DNA of 13,824 nucleotides from Nitrosomonas eutropha (GTDB lineage Bacteria; Pseudomonadota; Gammaproteobacteria; Burkholderiales; Nitrosomonadaceae). Below are positions 1 to 8,279 of the stretch, piece by piece. The stretch spans positions 1 to 13,824 of the forward strand of contig JACTML010000157.1 of NCBI GenBank assembly GCA_014584635.1, read 5' to 3'. Each line of letters starts with the position of its first letter. Positions within the stretch are counted from its first letter, which is position 1. Under the pieces are notes generated by a model that had not been told where the DNA came from, did not search any database, and saw only the letters and a list, made by a program, of their open reading frames with translations. Both the position numbers and the translations under genes were made by a program.

Positions 1-2
1 GG

Positions 3-692
3 TTATTTATCGTCCCGGTCTGTCTGATTGCTGGTGATACCGGAAAAGACGCCGGTTGAAATTTTATATAAAAGGTCTGCAGTCATTTGCGTGAGTTTTA
101 TGCCTGCTTCAAACTGGGCCCGCCCGGCAGAGGCTATTTGATGTGCCAGAACTGCCAGCGTATCTTTTATTTGTCCACCAACTGCGGTGCCGTTGTGTTG
201 CGCATGGGTCAGCAGATCCTGCAGCGTTTCAGCGACCAGGCCTTGTGCAGCAGAAGCCGTATGTTTCAGAGTATCCAGAAATACAGCTTCCAACTCTTCC
301 AGATCTGCCCGGGCTTTGGCGAGATCACTGTCAGAAAATCGTTTTGCCTTGCCCGCTGCTTCCTCCAGCGCCAGCTTGGAAGCGCTTGCTAACTGAGCAA
401 AAGCGCTGTCCAGGCCACTGACTGCCTGAGTAATTTGTGTACGTGCTGTTTGCGATTGTCCTTCAGCGAGTGTCATTTTTTGCTGTGCGCCCGCTTGAGC
501 GCCCTCCATCACAGCAGTTGCTATCTGTTTCAGGGATTCAATATCCAATCCATTGGAATGGATGGCCTTGAGTGTAAGGTTTCTGACAGCATTTTCTACA
601 TCGCCACCTTGCTCTATCGCTTCTTTGATTTCCTCAGTAAGCTGGGTAACATCCTTATCGGTACGAGCAGCATCATGATTATCATTTTGCAT
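3..692 (-). CDS. Helical protein of unknown function (DUF6781-like)
   Basis: A 229-residue protein with no signal peptide and no clear membrane segment. It is rich in Ala, Gln, Glu, Lys and Leu and looks almost entirely alpha-helical. Residues 13-65 form a charged N-terminal part with NAVRNLTLKA at 34-43. This N-terminus resembles, from memory, the DUF6781 family, whose function is unknown. Residues 80-210 read as long amphipathic helices, somewhat phasin-like in composition, though I see no diagnostic phasin motif. The ATG at 692 is preceded by a strong GGAGGA ribosome binding site, which fixes the start. The gene begins 47 bp after the serS stop on the same strand, so cotranscription is possible. 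The stop lies three bases from the window edge, so the protein is complete. The gene is real; its function is unknown. Confidence 0.8.
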   Translation of the reverse strand: MQNDNHDAARTDKDVTQLTEEIKEAIEQGGDVENAVRNLTLKAIHSNGLDIESLKQIATAVMEGAQAGAQQKMTLAEGQSQTARTQITQAVSGLDSAFAQLASASKLALEEAAGKAKRFSDSDLAKARADLEELEAVFLDTLKHTASAAQGLVAETLQDLLTHAQHNGTAVGGQIKDTLAVLAHQIASAGRAQFEAGIKLTQMTADLLYKISTGVFSGITSNQTDRDDK

Positions 693-739
693 CAGAGTCC
701 TCCATTCTGAGTGGTTAATACAAGCGAACGTAGTATGTA

Positions 740-2101
<1,362 letters not shown>

Positions 2102-2140
2102 TTACAGTTGAATGGAATTTACGGATAGTAGCATCACAGC

Positions 2141-2159
2141 TTGCCGGATCGACCGGCAA
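2141..2159. other. Perfect 7-bp hairpin between apt and serS
   Basis: TTGCCGG (2141-2147) and CCGGCAA (2153-2159) form a perfect stem around the 5-base loop ATCGA, about 65 bases downstream of the apt stop. There is no T-run on either side, so it is not a canonical intrinsic terminator. It may still act as an RNA 3'-end stabiliser, a weak terminator, or a leader structure for serS. The rest of 2063-2224 shows no obvious gene, and I could not pick a convincing serS promoter. Confidence 0.3.
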
Positions 2160-2224
2160 TCAAACGGCAATATGCCTTTCTGATTCAAAATGACGGCAGA
2201 AGTGACGACGTATGACAAACAGAT

Positions 2225-2749
2225 TTAATCATCAAAACTGCACAGTGAATACAATTGATGCCCCTGTTGGCGCAATCGTTTGCTTCCACCAACATTGGGC
2301 AAATCGACTACGAAGCAGCACTCGACGATGTTTCCACCCATTTCCTGAACCAGTTTAATTGCTGCTTCCATTGTTCCGCCAGTTGCAATCAGATCATCGA
2401 TCATCAGAACACGATCACCTTTGTCGATGGCATCAGCATGAATTTCAATCTTGTCACTGCCATATTCCAGCTGGTAATCGCAACTGATAGTTTCTGCCGG
2501 CAATTTACCCTGTTTACGGATAGGAACAAACCCGGCTCCCAGTACATAAGCAACCGGTGCTGCAAAAATGAAACCACGAGATTCTATTCCAATGACCTTA
2601 TCGATTTTTTCGGCGCGGTAACGCTCGGTGATCGCATCAATAGTCGTGCGTAACCCAATCGGATCCTTCAGCAAGGTAGTAATATCCCGAAACATGATTC
2701 CTGCGCGCGGATAATGCGGGATGGTACGAATACGTGATTTGATAGACAT
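2225..2749 (-). CDS. apt: Adenine phosphoribosyltransferase
   Basis: Converts adenine and PRPP to AMP and pyrophosphate in purine salvage; cytoplasmic. Its 174 residues are typical of the family. The N-terminus carries the APT signature (IPHYPRAGIMFRDITTLLKD at about 10-29). The substrate-pocket loop IESRGFIFAAP lies at about 55-65. The PRPP-binding motif VLMIDDLIATGGT lies at 114-126. The ATG at 2749 fits the family start, although the upstream sequence has only a weak ribosome site. It lies 59 bp downstream of the PEBP-family gene on the same strand and may share its transcript. Identification is secure. Confidence 0.97.
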   Translation of the reverse strand: MSIKSRIRTIPHYPRAGIMFRDITTLLKDPIGLRTTIDAITERYRAEKIDKVIGIESRGFIFAAPVAYVLGAGFVPIRKQGKLPAETISCDYQLEYGSDKIEIHADAIDKGDRVLMIDDLIATGGTMEAAIKLVQEMGGNIVECCFVVDLPNVGGSKRLRQQGHQLYSLCSFDD

Positions 2750-2808
2750 ATCTGAATAAAATGAGGCGGTTTTGAGAGGTGCTGCTTGCAGTTGTTTGTC
2801 TGGCGGTA

Positions 2809-3291
2809 TCAGCGGTTACTTGCGCAACGGTACAAACCAATCAGCTCGGTTTGGGCAATAACATGATCCTGCATCGCTTGTTCCAGGACTGCTTTGGTTG
2901 GCTTGTTTAAATCAGGCAGCAGCGTATCCAGCGCGTACAGTTTGTGAAAATAACGGTGTGTTCCAATGGGTGGACATGGCCCGCCGTAACCAACGCGTCC
3001 CCAGTCGTTTATTCCCTCCAGGGTACCCGCAGGTAATTTGTCTGTGGTAAGCCGTTCGGACAGTTTGTTTATATCAGGCGGAATGTTGTACAGAATCCAG
3101 TGAACCCATGTCATCCTGGGCGCCTGTGGATCGGGCGCATCCGGATCATCAACGATCACAACCAAGCTTTTGGCATTTTTCGGCGTTCCTGTCCAGACAA
3201 GTTCCGGTGAATGATCTTCACCATCACAGGTGTGTTGCGCTGGAATCAAATCCTGATGAAAAAAAGACGAGGAGGTTAAACTGAGTGTCAT
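2809..3291 (-). CDS. YbhB/YbcL-type PEBP (Raf kinase inhibitor-like) protein
   Basis: A phosphatidylethanolamine-binding protein (PEBP) family member of the bacterial YbhB/YbcL type, 160 residues. The conserved ligand-pocket signatures are present: DDPDAPD at 48-54 with WVHWILYNIP at 62-71, and GGPCPPIGTHRYFH at 103-116. No signal peptide is visible, so it is probably cytoplasmic like YbhB rather than periplasmic like YbcL. The physiological role of the bacterial proteins is poorly defined; the name Raf kinase inhibitor comes from eukaryotic homologues and says nothing about function here. The ATG at 3291 gives the usual N-terminus. It is followed by apt after 59 bp. Family assignment is sure; function is not. 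Confidence 0.94.
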   Translation of the reverse strand: MTLSLTSSSFFHQDLIPAQHTCDGEDHSPELVWTGTPKNAKSLVVIVDDPDAPDPQAPRMTWVHWILYNIPPDINKLSERLTTDKLPAGTLEGINDWGRVGYGGPCPPIGTHRYFHKLYALDTLLPDLNKPTKAVLEQAMQDHVIAQTELIGLYRCASNR

Positions 3292-3452
3292 GATGCTTTA
3301 CTATGGCTTAGGAAAGCGGCTGTGAATATACGCCCTGTTTCAGGGTCATGCATATTTACGCCACTTCCTTTTTAGGTTGTCCAGGTAACAGACATACAAT
3401 GTTATCTTGATTAATTGTAATTACATGTTTCCTGCGCAAACGTTTTTCCGGA
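3292..3452. other. Intergenic region upstream of the PEBP gene
   Basis: A 161-bp AT-rich gap between the His-rich protein gene and the PEBP-family gene, both on the minus strand. It contains a small perfect hairpin, CCCTG-TTT-CAGGG at 3333-3345, without a T-run. The AT-rich stretch 3395-3430 would be a reasonable place for the PEBP-apt promoter, but I see no convincing -35/-10 pair. No small ORF with a ribosome binding site was found. Confidence 0.3.
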
Positions 3453-4064
3453 TCAGATTTCTCCCGGTTTCTTTTTGCGAGTGAAGATAAAGGCGCCCGC
3501 TAAACCTACACCGATAAGCAAGGCAATTTCTATTGTGCCAAAGCTGGAACCATGATCATGACCACCGCCTTCTCCAACATGCAATGGAATTTTGACTGCT
3601 GTTTTGGCATTGCCGGCACCATCATCTGTTTCCAGCTGAACGTTGTACATGCCAACATGCTCAAGATTGGTTGCGACAACAATAATGCCGGATGTATATT
3701 TTTCTGCAGGCATGTACAGTACTTCATGTGCACCATGTTCACTGCCTTCGTGCCCTTCCATCAGAACTCTGACAGCAATAGGAACTTCACGTGTTTTTTC
3801 ATCACCAAGCTCAATCGACATATTGATCTTGCCAGCATTGGGAAGATGGCTGCAATAGGAATGCATCGGTGGAATATTTCCTTCCGGAACTTCATAAACA
3901 CTGATTGAAACAGGAAAATCCCCATTTTCAATTTGACACCCTGAATCATCATGATGCCCTTCGTGTGCCAGCATCAGCTGGGCAGATGCCGGTAACGTTG
4001 TCAGAGACATTGATATTGCAAGGCATAGCCCAGCAACGTATCTGTTTCGAAAAACCTTCTTCAT
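3453..4064 (-). CDS. Secreted, C-terminally anchored His/Met/Cys-rich protein, possible metal binder
   Basis: A 203-residue protein I do not recognise. Residues 1-28 are a Sec signal peptide (basic MKKVFRNR, a hydrophobic core, then PASA with predicted cleavage before Gln29). The mature part has clustered potential metal ligands: HEGHH at 34-38, Cys43, MHSYCSH at 67-73, a EGHEGSEHGAH cluster at about 103-113, and HDH in a glycine-rich linker just before the C-terminal membrane segment (about 177-195), which ends in a cytoplasmic FTRKKK tail. The middle, with alternating hydrophobic strands (VSISVYEVP, INMSIEL, YNVQLETDD), suggests a beta-sandwich like those of copper-handling periplasmic domains; that is inference. 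The ATG at 4064 is preceded by a strong GGAGGAAAC ribosome site. Topology is well supported; metal binding is inferred from composition. Confidence 0.82.
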   Translation of the reverse strand: MKKVFRNRYVAGLCLAISMSLTTLPASAQLMLAHEGHHDDSGCQIENGDFPVSISVYEVPEGNIPPMHSYCSHLPNAGKINMSIELGDEKTREVPIAVRVLMEGHEGSEHGAHEVLYMPAEKYTSGIIVVATNLEHVGMYNVQLETDDGAGNAKTAVKIPLHVGEGGGHDHGSSFGTIEIALLIGVGLAGAFIFTRKKKPGEI

Positions 4065-4122
4065 GTTTCCTCCACTGTATAATTTTGAATTTTGATGCTG
4101 TTTAAATAAAATTTCCTTTTAA

Positions 4123-4154
4123 CCAGACTTTTTGATTTTAGTCTGATAGTCTGG
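4123..4154 (-). promoter_or_regulatory. Competing inverted repeats in the leader of the His-rich protein gene
   Basis: CCAGACT (4123-4129) can pair with AGTCTGG (4148-4154), giving a 7-bp stem. The nested AGTCTG at 4140-4145 can pair with the same left arm. The right arm is therefore duplicated and two mutually exclusive hairpins are possible, about 60-90 bases upstream of the ATG at 4064. A TATACAAT box-like sequence lies further upstream on the minus strand (about 4184-4191). The arrangement could be an operator or a leader switch; no known riboswitch or regulator site was recognised. Confidence 0.25.
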
Positions 4155-4344
4155 CTTGGGTTAGAACACAAACCACCTTCGGATTGTATAACAAAAAGCA
4201 AGCCGCGCAGCATAGCGATTTGTATATGGGCGCAGGTATACTGTTACTGATCCTAACTGATCAGAAGTACAGCAAGCCCGTTTATGGTTATATCCATTTG
4301 TATGCAACTTTCCGTGCGGGGTGTTGCCGGTGGCTGACTGATTT
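4155..4344. other. Intergenic region between the His-rich protein gene and the Nudix gene
   Basis: The rest of the 280-bp gap between two minus-strand genes. It contains two direct copies of ACTGATC with a 10-base period (4246-4252 and 4256-4262), the spacing of one DNA turn, which could be a regulator half-site pair. I see no tRNA, no convincing small ORF and no canonical terminator for the Nudix gene. Confidence 0.25.
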
Positions 4345-4794
4345 TCAGCTGTAGTATTTCAGAATATCCAGCGGGTAGTTTTTTTCGGCGAGGTAATCTG
4401 TAATGCATTGTATAACCAGTGGCGTACGATGGATTGCCTGTTTTTCCAGGATCTCCTCCATGCTGAACCAGGTTGCCCGCACAATACCGGTATCGAGTTT
4501 TCTTGCCGGATCAAAATCGGTAATTTGTCCGGAAAAAGTAAATCGCAGATAGGTAGTGCCATTTTCAGCACAAGTCCAGTGGTAAATACCGGTTAATGCG
4601 TCAGGTTGAAAAGCATACCCGGTTTCTTCCAGCACTTCGCGGCGGCACGCCTGGACAATAGATTCACCAGGTTCCAGATGACCGGCCGGCTGATTGAGCT
4701 TGACAGCGGTACCTTTGGGAATTTCTTCCACTAACAGATATTTACCATTTTGTTCAATCACGGCGGCAACCGTAACATTGGGCTTCCAAACCAT
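4345..4794 (-). CDS. nudJ: NudJ-like Nudix hydrolase
   Basis: Nudix pyrophosphohydrolase of 149 residues. The Nudix box fits G-x5-E-x7-REUxEExGU, running from Gly38 through Glu44 to REVLEETGY at 52-60. The N-terminus KPNVTVAAVIEQNGKYLLVEE and the pattern NQPAGHLEPGE closely resemble, from memory, E. coli NudJ (HMP-PP/nucleoside di- and triphosphate phosphatase). The substrate cannot be read from sequence. In many proteobacteria a nudJ homologue precedes the tRNA thiolase gene mnmA; here mnmA is absent and the next gene downstream on this strand encodes the secreted His-rich protein. The ATG at 4794 has only a weak ribosome site but gives the expected start. Confidence 0.88.
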   Translation of the reverse strand: MVWKPNVTVAAVIEQNGKYLLVEEIPKGTAVKLNQPAGHLEPGESIVQACRREVLEETGYAFQPDALTGIYHWTCAENGTTYLRFTFSGQITDFDPARKLDTGIVRATWFSMEEILEKQAIHRTPLVIQCITDYLAEKNYPLDILKYYS

Positions 4795-4874
4795 ATAAAA
4801 GGATAAGTCAGGACGGGTTGTTCAAAGACAGGAACCTTGGATGGGCTCTCATGAAAATCCAGCGCTATCCATTT

Positions 4875-4880
4875 TATAAT
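4875..4880 (+). promoter_or_regulatory. Possible -10 element for the glycosyltransferase gene
   Basis: A perfect TATAAT lies 65 bases upstream of the glycosyltransferase ATG, inside the 151-bp divergent gap with the Nudix gene. No good -35 hexamer is found 16-18 bases upstream, so this is only a candidate. Confidence 0.25.
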
Positions 4881-4945
4881 GCAAATGGCGACACTGCCAG
4901 AATGTATAGCGAACACACCGATGTTTTTTCAACTTAATCATCAAT

Positions 4946-5671
4946 ATGCATATTTCTTTCATTATTCCGGCCTTTAACGAAGAACAATTAATCGAGCAAT
5001 GTCTTCATTCGCTGGCAGATTCCATAGCAGACAATCAGGCTTACGGGTACACCCATGAAATTATCGTGGTAGATAACAATTCGACCGACAAGACTGCACA
5101 GCTGGCAGCCCGGGCGGGGGCAAAGGTTGTTTTTGAGCCAGTCAATCACATTGCACGCGCCAGAGCTGCTGGTGCAAACGTTGCCCAGGGGGATTGGCTG
5201 GTGTTCATGGATGCAGATTGCCTGATGAACCCCGGTTTGACGAGAGATATTTTTGAACTGATCAAACAGGGAAAACATATCGGCGCAGGCAGTACGCTGT
5301 ACATGCCGGATCAGCCCTGGTGGGCGGAAGTACTGCTGCGGATATGGACAGTGCTGTCAGTATTGCTTGGCTGGGCAGCAGGCGCGCTGATTGTCTGTAA
5401 CGCGGCCGCATTCAGGGAAGTGGGCGGATTTAACCTGACTTTATATGCGGCAGAAGAAATTGAATTAAGCCAGAAACTCAAACAATATGGCCGCAAGCAC
5501 AAGCTCAAATTTACTGTTTTAAGCAGCCATCCACTGGAAACTTCCTCCAGAAAAACCCGGCTTTACAGTAGCGGGGAAATTTTTGGACAGTTTGTTCGCC
5601 TGATTCTGTCTCCCCTGGGTTCGCTGCGCAATAAGAAAAAACTGCCGATGTGGTACGACGGCAGGCGCTAA
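4946..5671 (+). CDS. Glycosyltransferase family 2 protein
   Basis: An inverting GT-A fold glycosyltransferase, 241 residues. The N-terminal strand ISFIIPAFNEE (3-13) is the family 2 hallmark. Nucleotide-sugar binding residues are VVDNNSTD (41-48) and the metal-binding DADC (89-92, the DxD equivalent). EEIELSQKL at about 170-178 supplies the acidic acceptor/base motif. A hydrophobic stretch at about 127-151 could be a membrane-associating helix. Donor and acceptor sugars cannot be read. It stands alone on the plus strand, not in a polysaccharide cluster, so its target glycan is unknown. The start at 4946 lacks a clear ribosome binding site, but no better ATG exists before the first conserved strand. 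Confidence 0.9.
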   Translation: MHISFIIPAFNEEQLIEQCLHSLADSIADNQAYGYTHEIIVVDNNSTDKTAQLAARAGAKVVFEPVNHIARARAAGANVAQGDWLVFMDADCLMNPGLTRDIFELIKQGKHIGAGSTLYMPDQPWWAEVLLRIWTVLSVLLGWAAGALIVCNAAAFREVGGFNLTLYAAEEIELSQKLKQYGRKHKLKFTVLSSHPLETSSRKTRLYSSGEIFGQFVRLILSPLGSLRNKKKLPMWYDGRR

Positions 5672-5696
5672 GTCAGGAAGTGGAAATAACGTACCG

Positions 5697-5725
5697 TGCA
5701 GTGAATGATTTTTCTGTTCACTGCA
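5697..5725. terminator. Hairpin between convergent glycosyltransferase and rof genes
   Basis: TGCAGTGAA (5697-5705) and TTCACTGCA (5717-5725) form a perfect 9-bp stem around an 11-base T-rich loop. It sits 26 bases after the glycosyltransferase stop and 75 bases beyond the rof stop, where a shared bidirectional terminator is expected. No clean T-tract follows on either strand, so function as an intrinsic terminator is uncertain. Confidence 0.45.
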
Positions 5726-5799
5726 TATATGCGTCGAATATTCGCGTGTGCGCAACAGTGTTCCTGTGAACGCTTGCCAGCATGTATTCAGCAATTTCC

Positions 5800-6069
5800 T
5801 CAGGATTCGCAGGAATCAGAAAAAACAACCTCGCTGAAACGTGCATTTGCGGTAAGCACCTGCAGTTTATCCAGCGTAATCAGCTCAACCTGTTGCGGCC
5901 CAGCTGCGGTTTCCAGCAGCAAAAATTCCCGCTGCTCAGCATCCGTTACAATATCTTTTGCCTTGCCTTCCACAGTGGATTGATCTTTCAGAATCAGCCT
6001 GACCTGATAACCATACATACAGGCCACTTCGATATAGTCATGTAAATCACAGGAAATTTGGTGAGTCAT
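5800..6069 (-). CDS. rof: Rho-binding antiterminator, Rof/YaeO family
   Basis: A small (89-residue) protein resembling E. coli Rof (YaeO), which binds the Rho hexamer and blocks its primary RNA-binding site, reducing Rho-dependent termination. The match rests on the opening ISCDLHDYIEVACMYG (compare the Rof CDDYDNLELAC pattern), the strand LILKDQSTVEGKAKDI at about 26-40 and the strands FLLLE and VELITLDKL further on. This is an Sm-like beta-barrel layout of the right size. The ATG at 6069 has no obvious Shine-Dalgarno sequence. It lies 59 bp downstream of the acyltransferase/SGNH gene on the same strand and may be transcribed with it. The family call is good; regulation is inferred. Confidence 0.8.
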   Translation of the reverse strand: MTHQISCDLHDYIEVACMYGYQVRLILKDQSTVEGKAKDIVTDAEQREFLLLETAAGPQQVELITLDKLQVLTANARFSEVVFSDSCES

Positions 6070-6128
6070 GGTATTTATCTAAATGGTTTAAATCACTGCT
6101 GTTTTCTTGGGTGGTAGCCATACTGCGC

Positions 6129-7595
6129 TTAATGAAGCAATTTTACCAATTTTGCGGAGATCAGACGTGCTCCATCCAGTGAAAGATGATCATCATCGCG
6201 GTATAGTATTTTATTTTCTTTCATCGCAAAACATTGTTGTTCATCACATAATTGTGCGGCTGCATCAAATACCTTAACAGATGGATAATCCTTCAGAATT
6301 GACATGACAAGATTGCGGTATTCCCTGTTGCGCTCATTGAAATCTTTGCGTGGTATGGCGCAGGGAGTTTTTATATGATTTGTAAGTCTTAATGGACGGG
6401 AATCAGTGCAGGATTTAGGATCAAAACCCAGTTCCGGGTTATCGAGTACAAATATGACGTTTTTCGTTTTTGTCAGCACATTTAATGTATCGCGCATTGC
6501 AGATTCATAAATTGCGTAATGATCTGTCAAATCTGGGTCGGTTGATGAAGTTAGCGTCCAGTCCCATTGCATTTCATCGGCAAAGCTATTGTAGAAAAAG
6601 CCTTTGGATGAGAGATATAGCGGGCCACGAGCTGCTAAAATAACGGTTTTGACACTTTCAGATCCAGCAGCAATCTCAATTGCTTGTGTTGTAATCATCA
6701 GACAGTTCTCATTTTTGTCCTTTCGATTATAACTTGAGACATTGAGAAATGGCGGGCAACCCCCTGTGCCGATCATCAGAACATTCTCAGGAGTATCCAT
6801 CAAGGTATCCCGTAGCCCCGGATAAAGGGAAACACCATGGGAATCACCGATTATCTGTATTGTTGGAACTTCATTTTTCGTCAATCTGCAATAACCATCA
6901 AATTTTGGATTGAATCTTTCCTTGCACCAAGGGTCTTGGTTCTCCGGGAGCCAAGGTGTGTTTTTTTCTAAAAACATTTCACTTTCAGCCATAATTTCCC
7001 TGATTCCTTCTCGGGATGGCAATCCATCTCGGGAATAGGTGTAATAGCCGGTGTAACCAATGAAAGCTGCCAGTACACACAAAGTTATAATTTTGTATGG
7101 TGTTGTCCGCCCAAACCGAATAGGTTTTTCAATCAAATAATAGGTGAGTGCTGTCAGGATGAAGCTAAGTATTACGGCAGAGATACGAATGTTGCGCGAA
7201 GGAGTACCAGATTCAATGATACGAGCAAATGATAGGATTGGCCAATGCCAGAGATAGAGCGGGTAGCTGATCAGCCCGATCCAGATCATTGCTTTGTTTG
7301 TCAGTAGCTTACGATTTACATATGCCTGCGGCCCGGAAAGAATCAGGAGTACAGCACCCGCTACAGGGATCAGTGCAGCAGGTCCCGGGAAAAGTATGTC
7401 GCGGTTATAACCTATAGCTGCATAAACAATCAGAAGTAGACCAATTACTGATACTGTATTTGTCAGTAGCGTATTGCGTTTTTCATGTGTTGGAACTTCA
7501 CGAAAAATTACCTGGTTGAATAGACCAATATGGATTAAATGAATGAATGAATGAATGAATGAATGAATTAATCTTTTTGTGTGCGCCAAACGCAT
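6129..7595 (-). pseudogene. 3' part of frame-broken acyltransferase/SGNH gene (remaining membrane helices and SGNH domain)
   Basis: The downstream half of an OafA/YrhL-like O-acyltransferase, in a different frame from its 5' half. From an ATG at 7595 it reads 488 residues. Residues 11-19 come from the ATTC repeat. Residues 43-190 hold the last membrane helices (including YPLYLWHWPILSF at 111-123 and YYLIEKPIRFG at 152-162, both typical of acyltransferase 3 proteins). Residues about 240-488 form a periplasmic SGNH domain with GDSHG at 250-254 (nucleophile Ser252), TGGCPP at 277-282 and the catalytic D-x-x-H within DDDHLS at 467-472. The ATG at 7595 has no ribosome site and lies upstream of the tract, so independent translation is unlikely. 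Probably the OFF state of a switchable gene rather than decay, since the rest of the frame is intact. Confidence 0.85.
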
Positions 7596-8238
7596 AGAAA
7601 TAGGCGAGTATTGAGCCCATCATCAATTCCCAGAAACGGGTTTGAGGCACGAAAAAAGCCTTTATTGCATTTTTGTGGACACCCTTATAACTTAACCAGA
7701 AAGAAATGCAACCAAGGAGAATTAAAAACGTGAGTACGTTTAATCTGGCTTTCCATAACAGCCAGATTAAAAATGGATAGGCCAGGTAGAACTGTTCTTC
7801 AATTGCGAGCGACCATAGATGCATGAGAGGCTTCAGTTCGGTTGCAACATCGAAATATCCGGCTTCTTTTCGCAGTACGAAATTTTCCACAAATCCCATA
7901 CCAGCAGCGATGTGTTTCCCCAGTTGCATGAATTCATCAGGCAATAGCGCGAAATATCCGAACATATAACATGTGCTTGTCACTATTATTAGTGAAGGGA
8001 AAAGACGTTTGATTCTTCGGACATAGAATTCCGTGAAGGAAAAATTGTCGTTTGCCAGATTTTTGAACGCAATGAGCGAGATTAGATATCCTGAAATAAC
8101 AAAAAAGATGTCAACTCCGATAAATCCGCCTGGTGCGTAACGGGGGAAAGCATGGTAGACAACGACGGGGAGAATAGCCAGTGCTCTCAGGCCATCAATA
8201 TCTGGGCGGTATTGAGGGCGAAAATTGTGTGCTGACAT
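7498..8238 (-). CDS. 5' part of phase-variable O-acyltransferase (acyltransferase 3 domain, truncated here)
   Basis: Encodes the N-terminal acyltransferase 3 membrane domain. Hallmarks: YRPDIDGLRALAILPVV at 10-26, GGFIGVDIFFVISGYLI at 37-53, FYVRRIKRLFPSL at 71-83, LMHLWSLAIEEQFYL at 138-152 (acyl-transfer His) and RFWELMMGSILAYF at 201-214. Family members move acyl groups, usually acetyl, across the inner membrane onto O-antigen, peptidoglycan or other glycans. At about residue 222 translation enters seven ATTC units, then adds 13 foreign residues (NPYWSIQPGNFS) and stops at 7498. Deleting one unit, or adding two, fuses this frame to the 6129-7595 frame, giving a 701-residue protein at six units, the usual size for acyltransferase-SGNH fusions. 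The ATG at 8238 lies 41 bp after murU and has no strong ribosome site. Confidence 0.88.
   Translation of the reverse strand: MSAHNFRPQYRPDIDGLRALAILPVVVYHAFPRYAPGGFIGVDIFFVISGYLISLIAFKNLANDNFSFTEFYVRRIKRLFPSLIIVTSTCYMFGYFALLPDEFMQLGKHIAAGMGFVENFVLRKEAGYFDVATELKPLMHLWSLAIEEQFYLAYPFLIWLLWKARLNVLTFLILLGCISFWLSYKGVHKNAIKAFFVPQTRFWELMMGSILAYFYAFGAHKKINSFIHSFIHSFNPYWSIQPGNFS
7538..7568 (-). repeat. Tetranucleotide repeat (ATTC)7 inside the acyltransferase gene
   Basis: Seven perfect GAAT units on the plus strand (7541-7568), plus a partial AAT at 7538-7540; on the coding strand this is ATTC x7 then ATT. A pure intragenic tetranucleotide tract of this length is the classic substrate for slipped-strand mispairing. 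It lies exactly where the reading frame breaks. The tract has no stop codon in any frame and encodes Ser-Phe-Ile-His repeats in all three. Immediately after it, one frame continues into the SGNH half (6 or 9 units), one stops after 13 codons (7 units, as here) and one meets TAA at once (8 units). Confidence 0.93.
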
Positions 8239-8279
8239 ACGTTTATTTCACAGCGAAAGTTTTTGAGAATACATCGGAA

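Noticed and set aside
221..241. Acidic low-complexity insertion in SerS (residues 221-241) as a fusion or inserted domain
   Set aside because: It is only about 20 residues long, in a loop before the TAE segment that varies in length in the family. Coordinates here are residue numbers; the bases lie at about 1340-1402.
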